Assembly (NCBI GenBank): GCA_035642125.1
Contig: DASQSZ010000394.1
Span: 1 to 19,570 of the forward strand
Source: CALAED01 sp937891035
GTDB taxonomy: Bacteria; Actinomycetota; Actinomycetes; Streptosporangiales; Streptosporangiaceae
Reading direction: 5' to 3'
Length of the DNA: 19,570 nucleotides
Part shown: positions 7,333 to 17,031 of the stretch, piece by piece
How the letters are laid out: each line of letters opens with the position of its first letter
Numbering within the stretch: position 1 is the stretch's first letter
Translations under genes and position numbers: made by a program
Notes under the pieces: generated by a model
The model's database searches: none
Seen by the model: only the letters and a program-made list of their open reading frames with translations
What the model was told of the DNA's origin: nothing

Positions 7333-8300
7333 CGGCGGCCCGCGCCCCGCGTGTCCACGGCCGAGGCGGGCCGGCCACCGCTCAGCACCGCGTCCACGTC
7401 CGCGCTCAGCAGACGCAAGATGCGCTCCTGGCTCTGCACGGTGATCCCGGCGATGTGCGGGGTGAACAGCACGTTGTCCAGCTTGTCCAGCCGGCTCGGA
7501 CGCGGTGGTTCCTGCGCGCGCACGTCGAGCGCCGCGCCGGCCGGTGCGCCCGACTCCAGTGCGTCGGCGAGCGCGTTCTCGTCGATCACCTCACCCCTGC
7601 CGACATTGATCAGCAGCGCGGTGGGGCGCATCCTGGCCAGCAGGGCCGCGTCCACCAGGCCCCGGGTCCGGCCGGTGGCCGGCAGGTGGATGGAGATCAC
7701 ATCGGACCGCGTGACCGCGTCCGCCAGCGGCACCAGCTCGATTCCGGCGCCGGTCAGCTCCGGATCGTCCGGCTCGAGGTAGGGGTCGAAGGCGAGCACC
7801 CGCATGCCAAGCGCGGCGGCCAGCCGTCCGCAGGCCCGGCCGGTCGCCCCGGCGCCAAGCAGTCCCCAGGTTCCCCCGTGCAACTCGGTACCGGGGCTGC
7901 GGTCCCACTCCCCGGAGCGGCATCCGGCGTCCAGTGCCACGGTCCGGCGGGCCAGCGCCAGCGCCAGCCCGAGCGTGTGCTCGGCGACGCTGACCGCGTT
8001 CGCGCCGAGCGGCGCCGACACCACCACGCCGCGTTCGCGGGCCGCCGCGAGATCGATGTTGTCGAGCCCGACGCCGGCGCGCGCCACGATCCGCAGGTCC
8101 GGCGCCGCGGCGAGCAGTTCGGCGTCCACCATGGTGCGGTTGCGCACCACGATCGCCCGGGCGCGAGACACCAGTTCCCGCAATGCGCCGCGGTCGCGCC
8201 AGGCCTCCGGCCGGAGCACCACGCGGTGACGCGTGGCGAGGTCGTCCAGCGGCGCACCGGAGATGTCCTCGGTCACCAGCACATCGATCCGTTCGGTCAT
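7329..8300 (-). CDS. slcC: D-2-hydroxyacid dehydrogenase (phosphoglycerate dehydrogenase family), candidate (S)-sulfolactate dehydrogenase (SlcC-like)
   Basis: This 323-residue protein has a D-isomer-specific 2-hydroxyacid dehydrogenase fold: an N-terminal substrate lobe, then an NAD-binding lobe with GAGATG in the Rossmann loop and an acidic FDPY at the end of beta-2. The catalytic triad is visible as Arg235 (NVGRGEV), Glu264 (QEPP) and His282 (TPHIAG). It lacks the ACT regulatory domain of biosynthetic SerA, which argues against a serine-pathway role. The gene starts six bases after the aldehyde dehydrogenase stop and overlaps the comC-like gene by four bases. (S)-sulfolactate dehydrogenase SlcC is known to belong to this family and to be encoded near suyAB, so oxidation of (S)-sulfolactate to sulfopyruvate is the favoured function. 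Confidence 0.83.
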   Translation of the reverse strand: MTERIDVLVTEDISGAPLDDLATRHRVVLRPEAWRDRGALRELVSRARAIVVRNRTMVDAELLAAAPDLRIVARAGVGLDNIDLAAARERGVVVSAPLGANAVSVAEHTLGLALALARRTVALDAGCRSGEWDRSPGTELHGGTWGLLGAGATGRACGRLAAALGMRVLAFDPYLEPDDPELTGAGIELVPLADAVTRSDVISIHLPATGRTRGLVDAALLARMRPTALLINVGRGEVIDENALADALESGAPAGAALDVRAQEPPRPSRLDKLDNVLFTPHIAGITVQSQERILRLLSADVDAVLSGGRPASAVDTRGAGRR

Positions 8301-8306
8301 CGCATG

Positions 8307-9746
8307 TCACAGCCCGATGGCGATCGAACAGGTCTCCTCGAACTCCTCCAGTCCGAGCGCCGCGCCCTCCCGGCCGAGGCCGGACTGCTTGGTGCCGCCC
8401 ATCGGGACGAACACCGAGCCGGGCAAGGGGTTGTTGACGCCGAGGATGCCGACGTCGAGCCGCTCGGCCAGGCGCCAGGTCCGGGCGGAGTCCCGAGTGT
8501 AGAAGTAGGCGGCCAGGCCCATCTCGGTGTCGTTGGCGCGGGCCAGCACGTCGTCCTCATCGTCGAACCGGAAGATGCCGGACGCCGGACCGAAGATCTC
8601 CCGCCGCGCGAGCGCGACGTGCTCGGGCACGTCGACCAGCAAAGTGGGCGCGGCGAAGCAGGGCCCGGGCAGGTCGAAACCGCGGGTGATCCGTTTCGCT
8701 CCCGCGTCCATGGCCTCGGCGACCATCCCGTCGACCGCGGCGACGCGATCGTCGTCGATGCAGCAGGTGAGGTCGGGTACGGGAGCGGACAGCCCGGCGC
8801 CGACGGTCATCGCGTCGACGGCGGCGGCGAACCGGGCGGCGAAGTCGGCGAAGACGGCGTCGTGCACGAAGAACCGGTTGGCGGCGATGCAGGATTGACC
8901 CGTGTTGCGGAACTTGGCGATCAACGCTCCCTCGACCGCCGCGTCCAGGTCCGCGTCGTCGAACACGATGAAGGGGGCCGCACCGCCCAGCTCGAGCAGT
9001 GGCCGCACCACCCGGGCGCCGGCGGCGGCCATGATCGAGCGGCCGACCTCGGTGGAGCCGGTGAACGACACCACCCGTACGGCGGGGTGGGTCAGGTAGG
9101 CGTCGGTGATCTCGGCGGCCGGGCCGTGCACCAAATTGACGACACCGGCCGGCAGCCCGGCCTCGGTGAGACAACGAATCATCTCCGTGGCCGCGAGCGG
9201 CGCCTTCTCCGACACTCTGGCCACCACGGTGCAACCGGCCGCCAGAGCGGGCGCCAGCTTGCGAGCCTGGATGGAGCACGGGAAGTTCCACGGTGTCAGG
9301 CCGGCCACCACGCCGGCCGGCCGCCTGATGGTCAGATGCCGCCGGCCGGGCGACTCGTGCGGGACGATCGTCCCGTTGGGCCGGCGGGCCTGCTCGGCGA
9401 ACCAGCGGAAGTACTCGGCGGCGAAGGTCACCTCGGCGACGGCCTCCGGCCGGCGCTTGCCGGCCTCGGCGGCGAGCAACTCGCCGATTCGGTCGGCCCG
9501 TTCGGCGATCAGATCGGACGCGCGGAGCAAGATGTCCGCGCGGCGCCGGGCGGGGGCGGCCGCCCAGCCCTCGAACGCGGCGGCGGCCGCGTCGGCGGCG
9601 GCCCTGGCCTGCTCGGCGCCACCGAAGCCGATCCGGCCGACCCGCTGGCCGGTGGCCGGGTTGGTCACGTCCCGGGTCCGCGGCGGATCCAGCCACTCGC
9701 CGTTGATCAGGTTCGTCGGGGCGTCGCTCATCATCACTGCGGTCAT
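8307..9746 (-). CDS. NAD(P)-dependent aldehyde dehydrogenase, candidate sulfolactaldehyde dehydrogenase
   Basis: This is an ALDH-superfamily enzyme of 479 residues from the ATG at 9746. Catalytic Cys286 (GQSC) and general base Glu252 (LELGG) have the canonical 34-residue spacing, and the oxyanion Asn is in TPWNFP. The FTGSTEVGR cofactor loop is present, and the overall type resembles succinate-semialdehyde dehydrogenase GabD. The reading frame extends upstream to 9809, but that part lies within suyB. The ATG at 9746 starts two bases after the suyB stop; the ATGs at 9734 and 9731 are alternatives. Sulfolactaldehyde dehydrogenase of the sulfo-ED pathway is a GabD relative. Placed between suyAB and the sulfolactate dehydrogenases, oxidation of sulfolactaldehyde to (S)-sulfolactate is the inferred role. 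Succinate or 2-oxoglutarate semialdehyde would be the alternatives. Confidence 0.85.
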   Translation of the reverse strand: MTAVMMSDAPTNLINGEWLDPPRTRDVTNPATGQRVGRIGFGGAEQARAAADAAAAAFEGWAAAPARRRADILLRASDLIAERADRIGELLAAEAGKRRPEAVAEVTFAAEYFRWFAEQARRPNGTIVPHESPGRRHLTIRRPAGVVAGLTPWNFPCSIQARKLAPALAAGCTVVARVSEKAPLAATEMIRCLTEAGLPAGVVNLVHGPAAEITDAYLTHPAVRVVSFTGSTEVGRSIMAAAGARVVRPLLELGGAAPFIVFDDADLDAAVEGALIAKFRNTGQSCIAANRFFVHDAVFADFAARFAAAVDAMTVGAGLSAPVPDLTCCIDDDRVAAVDGMVAEAMDAGAKRITRGFDLPGPCFAAPTLLVDVPEHVALARREIFGPASGIFRFDDEDDVLARANDTEMGLAAYFYTRDSARTWRLAERLDVGILGVNNPLPGSVFVPMGGTKQSGLGREGAALGLEEFEETCSIAIGL

Positions 9747-9748
9747 GC

Positions 9749-10912
9749 TCAGGCGCTCTGGTACAGACGGGTGAGCGCGAACTCGCGGTGACCCAGCACC
9801 TCCGCGCACGTCAGCCGGCCGTTGATGGTGCGATCGCAGATCTCCATCAGCCGGTCACCGGCGGCGGTCAGGTCGTACTCGCGGCGGAGCAGGCCGGAGC
9901 AGTCCACGTCGACGTGCTCGCTCATGGTCTCGACGGTCTGCGGGTTCGCGGTCAGCTTGACGACCGGTTCGATCGGGTTGCCGATGACGTTTCCCTGTCC
10001 GGTCGGGAATAGGTGGAGCGTCGCGCCCGCGGCGGCCATCAGCGTGATGCACTCGGCCGCGGCCGACGATGTGTCCATGAAGTACAGCCCGGGTTGCGCG
10101 CCCGGCGGTTCGGCGGCCGCCAGCGCCCCGACGACCGGCCTGCCGCCGGTCTTGGCGATGTTGCCCATCGCCTTCTCCTCGATGGTGGACAGGCCGCCCC
10201 GGATGTTGCCCTGGGTCGGCTGTGACCCCAGCAGGTTGGCGCCGGTCCGCTCGATCATCTCGATGTAGTCGTCGTAGATCTCCTGGAACCGGGCGCGGAC
10301 CGCGTCGTTGACGCACCGCGCGGCGATGAGGTCCTCGCCACCGGTCAGTTCGCTGGTCTCGCCGAACAACACGGTGCCGCCGGCGTCGACCCAGCGGTCC
10401 ACCGCCTCCGCGGTGGTCGGGCACGAACCCAGACCGCTGGTGGTGTCGGACTCCCCGCACTTGATGGAAAGCATGATCTCGCCGCGCCGCACGGGCTCTC
10501 GGTGCTGCTCGGAGTCGTCGGCGAGGAAGCGCGCCGCGACTCTGGCGGCCGCCTCGACGGTGCGGAGGTCGCCGTGCCGCTCGATGGCGAACCCGCGTAC
10601 CTTCTTGCCGGTCTTGGCGACGCCTTCCACGACACGTTCGGTCCAGTTGGGCTCGATCCCGATCACCACCACGGACGCGACGTTCGGGTTGCGGCCGGTG
10701 CCGATCAGCGTCCGGAAGGTCAGGTCGAGGTCGGGGCCGAATTGCAGCCGCCCGTAGGCGTGTGGCAACGCCAGCGTGCCGGGCACCACCTTCGCCACCG
10801 CCTCGGCGGCGGCGTTCGAAAGGTCGTCGACCGGCAGGATGACCGTGTGGTTGCGGATGCCGACGTCGCCGTTCTCCCGGCGGTATCCGGTCAGGCCACG
10901 CTGTTGCGCCAC
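9749..10912 (-). CDS. suyB: (2R)-sulfolactate sulfo-lyase large subunit (UxaA family, SuyB-like)
   Basis: This is the catalytic large subunit that, with SuyA, cleaves (R)-sulfolactate to pyruvate and sulfite. It has 387 residues of the D-galactarate dehydratase/altronate hydrolase C-terminal family. Landmarks include GYRRENGDVGIRNH at the N-terminus, KCGESDTTSGLGSCPT with the metal-region Cys, TQGNIRGGLSTIEEKAMGN, GQGNVIGNPIEPVVKL and a late VDVDCSG. The KCGESDTTSG and GQGNVIGNP segments are as I recall them from SuyB; altronate and galactarate dehydratases diverge there. The small SAF-domain partner is a separate upstream gene, as for suyA/suyB, whereas UxaA carries both domains in one chain. 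The start is GTG (10912), with AGGAG six bases upstream, and it overlaps suyA by 22 bp. Confidence 0.9.
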   Translation of the reverse strand: MAQQRGLTGYRRENGDVGIRNHTVILPVDDLSNAAAEAVAKVVPGTLALPHAYGRLQFGPDLDLTFRTLIGTGRNPNVASVVVIGIEPNWTERVVEGVAKTGKKVRGFAIERHGDLRTVEAAARVAARFLADDSEQHREPVRRGEIMLSIKCGESDTTSGLGSCPTTAEAVDRWVDAGGTVLFGETSELTGGEDLIAARCVNDAVRARFQEIYDDYIEMIERTGANLLGSQPTQGNIRGGLSTIEEKAMGNIAKTGGRPVVGALAAAEPPGAQPGLYFMDTSSAAAECITLMAAAGATLHLFPTGQGNVIGNPIEPVVKLTANPQTVETMSEHVDVDCSGLLRREYDLTAAGDRLMEICDRTINGRLTCAEVLGHREFALTRLYQSA

Positions 10913-11196
10913 CGTGCGCTCCTCACGTTGTGGACGTGGACGTACTCGCCCTTCCTGATGTCCTTGGTCGCGATCGCGACCACCTGGCCGTACTCGATGA
11001 CGTCCTGCCCGGCCGCGATGTCGCTCAGCGCCAGCTTGTGACCAAGCGGAACCGGATCGAGCAGCTCAACGGTCACCGATGCGGGCCCGCGCAGGTGGCC
11101 CCCCTCGACCGTGCCCGGTTCCAGGTCCCGCACCGCGACCGCGACCAGGTCTCCCTCGTGGTGGGCGAGGAATGCGGGCGGTTCGGTGTCAACCAT
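10891..11196 (-). CDS. suyA: (2R)-sulfolactate sulfo-lyase small subunit (SAF domain, SuyA-like)
   Basis: This 101-residue SAF-domain protein corresponds to the N-terminal domain of altronate dehydratases and to SuyA. Recognisable segments are FLAHHEGDLVAVAVRDLEPG near the N-terminus, PLGHKLALSDIAAGQDVIEYG in the middle, and I.KGEYVHVHNV near the C-terminus, whose His residues are conserved in the family. It pairs with SuyB for C-S bond cleavage. The ATG at 11196 is preferred because GGAG (11203-11206) lies seven bases upstream and the family homology begins right after it. The frame stays open to 11274, but that part overlaps the likely promoter. It is the first gene of the five-gene - strand operon. 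Confidence 0.88.
   Translation of the reverse strand: MVDTEPPAFLAHHEGDLVAVAVRDLEPGTVEGGHLRGPASVTVELLDPVPLGHKLALSDIAAGQDVIEYGQVVAIATKDIRKGEYVHVHNVRSARWRNSVA
10919..10923 (-). promoter_or_regulatory. Ribosome binding site for the GTG start of suyB
   Basis: AGGAG on the - strand lies six bases before the GTG at 10912, inside the end of suyA. It decides the start in favour of GTG and places translation initiation of suyB within the suyA reading frame. Confidence 0.7.
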
Positions 11197-11202
11197 GCGA
11201 AA

Positions 11203-11206
11203 CTCC
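11203..11206 (-). promoter_or_regulatory. Ribosome binding site of suyA
   Basis: GGAG on the - strand is followed seven bases later by the ATG at 11196. It excludes the longer reading frame that begins at 11274. Confidence 0.65.
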
Positions 11207-11244
11207 GTGGTGAGCGTGGTTAGAGGTCTTACCACTCGCCCAAA

Positions 11245-11274
11245 ACGGTAGCCGCTGGCGACGTCGCATGACAA
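11245..11274 (-). promoter_or_regulatory. Candidate promoter of the suyAB operon
   Basis: Read on the - strand, TTGTCA (11269-11274) and TACCGT (11245-11250) are separated by 18 bp. They match the -35 and TAnnnT -10 elements of a housekeeping-type actinobacterial promoter. Transcription would begin near 11238, about 40 bases before the suyA ATG. The assignment is by eye only. Confidence 0.45.
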
Positions 11275-11318
11275 GACCCACGCCGCAGGCCCGGACGCAC
11301 GTGCGGCGAGGCGCTACC

Positions 11319-11338
11319 CTGGTCTGACCACTGACCAG
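11319..11338. promoter_or_regulatory. Candidate LysR operator dyad between suyA and the regulator gene
   Basis: CTGGTC (11319-11324) and GACCAG (11333-11338) form an inverted repeat with an 8-bp centre in the divergent suyA/lysR region. LysR regulators usually bind an interrupted dyad of this kind in the shared promoter. It lies upstream of the candidate suyA promoter and directly after a TACCCT (11315-11320) that could serve as the lysR -10. The rest of the 269-bp divergent region (11197-11465) holds the suyA promoter and a 12-bp repeat; I see no small gene in it. Confidence 0.4.
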
Positions 11339-11400
11339 CACGCACGCGGGAGCGGCCGTGGTCTTGGACGAGACGGGTAGCCCGTGGACGTCGCCGCGCC

Positions 11401-11436
11401 GAGGCGGTGGCCGAGGCGGTGGCCGAGGCGGTGGCG
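11401..11436. repeat. 12-bp tandem repeat upstream of the LysR gene
   Basis: GAGGCGGTGGCC is repeated at 11401-11412 and 11413-11424, and a third copy with one mismatch is at 11425-11436. In the frame of the regulator it would read as a Gly/Arg-rich tract, which is not part of any LysR fold. It is therefore treated as leader DNA. Confidence 0.85.
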
Positions 11437-11465
11437 GCGCGGAGCCGGATCGGCTGTCGGCCCGG

Positions 11466-12389
11466 ATGCCGGACATCCGGGCGCTGGAATTGCTCCTTTC
11501 CGTGGCCCGGCACGGCAGCCTCGGCCGCGCGGCGCGCCGGCACGGCATCACCCAGCCCGCGGCGGGTTCGCGGATCCGGAACCTCGAACGGCTGCTCGGC
11601 CTCGCGCTCATCGAGCGGTCCGCGTCCGGCTCGCGGCTGACGCCGGAAGGGGCGATGGTCGCCGACTGGGCCAGGGAGGTGGTACACGCCGCCGGACGCC
11701 TCGAGGCCGGCGTGGCCGCGCTGCGGGCTCAGCACGAGGACCGGCTGCGCGTGGCCGCCAGCATGACCATCGCCGAGTACCTGATGCCCGGCTGGCTGGT
11801 GGAGTTGCGCGGCCGGCTGGCGCGCATGTCCGTGGCCCTGCGCGTCGCCAACTCGGGCGACGTGGTGCGGTTCGTGGTCGCGGACGGCGCCGACATCGGG
11901 TTCGTCGAAGGACCGGGACATCCCGAGGGGCTGCAGTCGAAGGTCGTCGCGCGCGACCGGCTCCGGCTCGTCGTCGCGCCGGGCCACCCCTGGGCCCGGC
12001 GCCGCCGGCCGGTGCGCGCCGCGGAACTGGCCGCGGCCCCGCTGGTGACCCGCGAACGCGGATCCGGGACGCGGGAGACCCTCGAAGCGGTGCTGGCGCC
12101 GTACGGCCCGCTGGCGGTTCCGCTGGCGGAGCTGTCGTCGACGACGGCCATCAAGTCGTCGGTCGAGGCCGGCGTCGGCCCGGCCGTGGTCAGCTCGCTC
12201 GCCGTCGCGCACGAGGTGGCCGACGGCAGGCTGGTCGCCGTCGAGGTGGCCGATGTCGAGCTCGGCCGCCTGCTGCGGGCGGTGTGGCCGGCTGGCCGGC
12301 GGCTCAACGGCGTCCTGCGGGATGTGGTTGCGGTCGCCTGCCGGCCGAACAGGCCCCAAAACCCGGCTTTGGGGGTGCAAAACCGGTGA
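11466..12389 (+). CDS. LysR-family transcriptional regulator, candidate regulator of the sulfolactate/sulfite genes
   Basis: This is a typical LysR protein of 307 residues from the ATG at 11466. The N-terminal winged HTH (residues 1-60) shows the SVARHGSLGRAARRHGITQP...RIRNLERLLGLALIER pattern. The effector-binding domain spans about residues 85-290 and contains VTRERGSGTRETLE, a GSGTR loop found in the CysL/YeiE/CbbR-like branch. The frame is open back to a GTG at 11358, but those 36 codons encode a repeat-derived Gly/Arg tract and precede the normal LysR start. No clear ribosome binding site is seen. It is divergent from suyA and lies 39 bp before soeBC, so it is well placed to control both. 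YeiE of this branch responds to sulfite, so sulfite or a sulfonate as effector is a reasonable guess but unproven. Confidence 0.9.
   Translation: MPDIRALELLLSVARHGSLGRAARRHGITQPAAGSRIRNLERLLGLALIERSASGSRLTPEGAMVADWAREVVHAAGRLEAGVAALRAQHEDRLRVAASMTIAEYLMPGWLVELRGRLARMSVALRVANSGDVVRFVVADGADIGFVEGPGHPEGLQSKVVARDRLRLVVAPGHPWARRRRPVRAAELAAAPLVTRERGSGTRETLEAVLAPYGPLAVPLAELSSTTAIKSSVEAGVGPAVVSSLAVAHEVADGRLVAVEVADVELGRLLRAVWPAGRRLNGVLRDVVAVACRPNRPQNPALGVQNR
12354..12374 (+). terminator. Hairpin at the 3' end of the LysR gene
   Basis: CCCCAAA (12354-12360) and TTTGGGG (12368-12374) form a perfect 7-bp stem with a 7-base loop, within the last codons of the regulator gene. No T-tract follows. It could partly terminate regulator transcription ahead of the separate soeBC promoter, or may be incidental. 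Confidence 0.3.
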
Positions 12390-12416
12390 GGGGCTCTCGT
12401 TTCCGCGGGCGCGATG

Positions 12417-12422
12417 TACCGT
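12417..12422 (+). promoter_or_regulatory. Candidate -10 element of a leaderless soeBC transcript
   Basis: TACCGT fits the TAnnnT -10 consensus and ends six bases before the ATG at 12429, the spacing expected for an actinobacterial leaderless mRNA starting at the A of the ATG. The same hexamer is the candidate -10 of suyA. No convincing -35 is visible. Confidence 0.4.
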
Positions 12423-12428
12423 CGCCAG

Positions 12429-13958
12429 ATGCGATACGGCTTCGCGATCGACCAGCGCACCTGCATCGGCTGCCACGCCTGTACGGTCGCCTGCAAAACG
12501 GAACACGAGATCCCGGTCGGTCAATTCCGCACGTGGGTCAAGTACGTCGACTCCGGGGAATTCCCGTCGTCCACCCGCGACTTCGGCGTGCTGCGCTGCA
12601 ATCACTGCACCGACGCGCCCTGCGTCGAGATCTGTCCCACCAATGCACTGTTCACCCGCGCGGACGGCATCGTCGACTTCGACCGCGACCTCTGCATCGG
12701 TTGCAAGGGCTGCCTGCAGGCGTGCCCGTACGACGCGATCTACATCGACGAAGACACGCACACCGCCGCCAAATGCAACTTCTGCGCCCACCGGGTGGAC
12801 TCCGGTCTCGAGCCCGCCTGCGTCGTGGTCTGCCCGACGCAATCCATCTGGGTGGGTGATCTTGACGACGCCGAGTCGGGCATTTCACAACTGTTGCGGT
12901 CCGGCCCGGTCAGCGTCCGGGCACCAGAGCAGGGCACCGGCCCGAACGTGTTCTACCTCGGCGCCGAGCCGGCGGTCCTCGATCCGCTCGCCGCCCCCGC
13001 GGGCGAGGGGTACCTCTACTCGACCCCGGACCCCCACCGCGCCGAGGTCGCGGCCGACCTGCCGACCGACCCGGTGACCAAGGCCAGGACCACGTTGAAC
13101 ACCGCGCACCCGCGACCGTGGGGCGCACGCGTCACCGCCTACCTATGGACGAAGGCCGTCGCCGCCGGGGCCATGCTGATCGCCGCGCTGGCCCGGCTGA
13201 TCGGCGTCGATCTCGGTCTGCTCGGCGATGTGGTCGCCCCGGCGATCGGGGTGGCCGGGATCGCGGTCACCGGCCTGCTCCTCGTCGCGGACCTGAAGCG
13301 GCCGGAGCGGTTCCTCTACATCTTCCGCAGGCCCAACCCGAGATCCTGGTTGTTTTGGGGTTCGGTCGTGCTCGCCGGCGGAGCGGCGGTGTTCTCCGCC
13401 TGGCTCGTACTCGGCGTCCTGACCACCCTCGGCGTCGTCGGCGGCGCCGGGCTGACCGGGCTGGCCGTGCTCGCGCTGCCGACCGCGGTCATGGTCACCG
13501 GCTATACCGCGTTCCTGTTCGGCCAAGCGGAAGGGCGCGATCTTTGGCAATCGCGGCTGTTGTTTTGGCACCTGCAGGCGCAGGCCGTGATGGTCGGCGC
13601 CGGCGCGCTCGCGATCGCCGCGGCGGCCGTCCGGCTCGACGGCGCGGGACGGACGCTTGTGGGCGCCGCGCTCACCGTGGGCACGGCGGCCCACATCGGC
13701 ATCGTGCTCGTCGAGTACCTCGGCCGTCATGCCACCGCGGGCGCTGCGGCCGCCGCCCGCATGGCGGTCCGGGGTCGCTACGCGCGCACGTTCTGGGGCG
13801 GTGGCGTCGGACTCGCCGCGCTGGGTGCGGTGCTGGCCTGTTTCGGCTGGGCCGGGCTACCCGGTGCCGCGCTGATCGCCGGTCTTGTCGTCCAAGCGGC
13901 CTTGGCGGCCTACGAGAGCGTCTTTGTCCGTGCCGCACAGGACATCCCGTTGTCCTGA
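12429..13958 (+). CDS. soeBC: Fused Fe-S electron-transfer and NrfD-type membrane-anchor subunit of sulfite dehydrogenase (SoeB-SoeC fusion)
   Basis: This 509-residue protein joins two subunits that are usually separate. Residues 1 to about 190 hold four ferredoxin-type Cys groups: CIGCHACTVAC, CNHCTDAPCVEICP, CIGCKGCLQACP, and a CNFC...PACVVVCP pair, predicting four [4Fe-4S] clusters as in SoeB/PsrB/DmsB. After a linker, residues from about 238 contain roughly eight hydrophobic segments, with features of the NrfD/PsrC anchor (ADLKRPERFLYIFRRPNPRSW, then a FWHLQAQ segment). The anchor would pass electrons to the quinone pool. The gene is followed after 44 bp by soeA. An in-frame ATG at 12414 would add five residues; 12429 is preferred because TACCGT lies six bases before it, as in leaderless genes, and neither start has a ribosome binding site. 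Confidence 0.88.
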   Translation: MRYGFAIDQRTCIGCHACTVACKTEHEIPVGQFRTWVKYVDSGEFPSSTRDFGVLRCNHCTDAPCVEICPTNALFTRADGIVDFDRDLCIGCKGCLQACPYDAIYIDEDTHTAAKCNFCAHRVDSGLEPACVVVCPTQSIWVGDLDDAESGISQLLRSGPVSVRAPEQGTGPNVFYLGAEPAVLDPLAAPAGEGYLYSTPDPHRAEVAADLPTDPVTKARTTLNTAHPRPWGARVTAYLWTKAVAAGAMLIAALARLIGVDLGLLGDVVAPAIGVAGIAVTGLLLVADLKRPERFLYIFRRPNPRSWLFWGSVVLAGGAAVFSAWLVLGVLTTLGVVGGAGLTGLAVLALPTAVMVTGYTAFLFGQAEGRDLWQSRLLFWHLQAQAVMVGAGALAIAAAAVRLDGAGRTLVGAALTVGTAAHIGIVLVEYLGRHATAGAAAAARMAVRGRYARTFWGGGVGLAALGAVLACFGWAGLPGAALIAGLVVQAALAAYESVFVRAAQDIPLS

Positions 13959-14002
13959 CCAGGGGCGATGTCCGGATCGATGTCTGAATCATCAGAAGGG
14001 CG

Positions 14003-16876
<2,874 letters not shown>

Positions 16877-16892
16877 GAAGGCCGGCCACCCG

Positions 16893-16919
16893 GGCCGTGG
16901 ACCCTGGGCGGGTCCGGCC
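16893..16919 (+). terminator. Candidate terminator hairpin after soeA
   Basis: GGCC-GT-GGACCC pairs with GGGTCC-GGCC around a TGGGC loop (16905-16909), giving a 10-bp GC stem with a two-base bulge 17 bp after the soeA stop. It lies between convergent genes. No T-tract follows, which is common in actinobacteria. The remainder of 16877-17031 is GGCC-rich and shows no reading frame I would support. Confidence 0.4.
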
Positions 16920-17031
16920 AGGCCGGCCGCGACGGGTCACCATCTCGGCTGAAGGCCGTCCGCCCGCAGGAGCCCGGACGGTATCCGTCTACCGGCCGGC
17001 CGGCCGGCTCGGCAGGTATAAGTAACGAAGG

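Noticed and set aside
7329..8300. Biosynthetic phosphoglycerate dehydrogenase (SerA)
   Set aside because: No ACT or ASB domain and a catabolic operon context; the family is shared with SlcC.
7455..9791. 778-codon open frame on the + strand opposite the sulfolactate operon
   Set aside because: It is His/Gly/Arg-rich without domains and crosses boundaries of three confident - strand genes; a shadow of high-GC codon bias.
9749..11196. Altronate or galactarate dehydratase (UxaA/GarD) as the function of the split pair
   Set aside because: The separate small and large genes, the KCGESDTTSG and GQGNVIGNP segments, and the SlcC/ComC/Soe neighbours fit SuyAB better, although a tree is needed to exclude it fully.
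11358..11465. N-terminal extension of the LysR protein from a GTG at 11358
   Set aside because: It encodes a Gly/Arg tract generated by a 12-bp tandem repeat, before the normal LysR N-terminus, and has no family support.
16981..17015. GGCC-rich run after soeA as a possible mobile-element end or CRISPR-like repeat
   Set aside because: It is a simple CCGG/GGCC run with no spacer pattern, transposase or target duplication.
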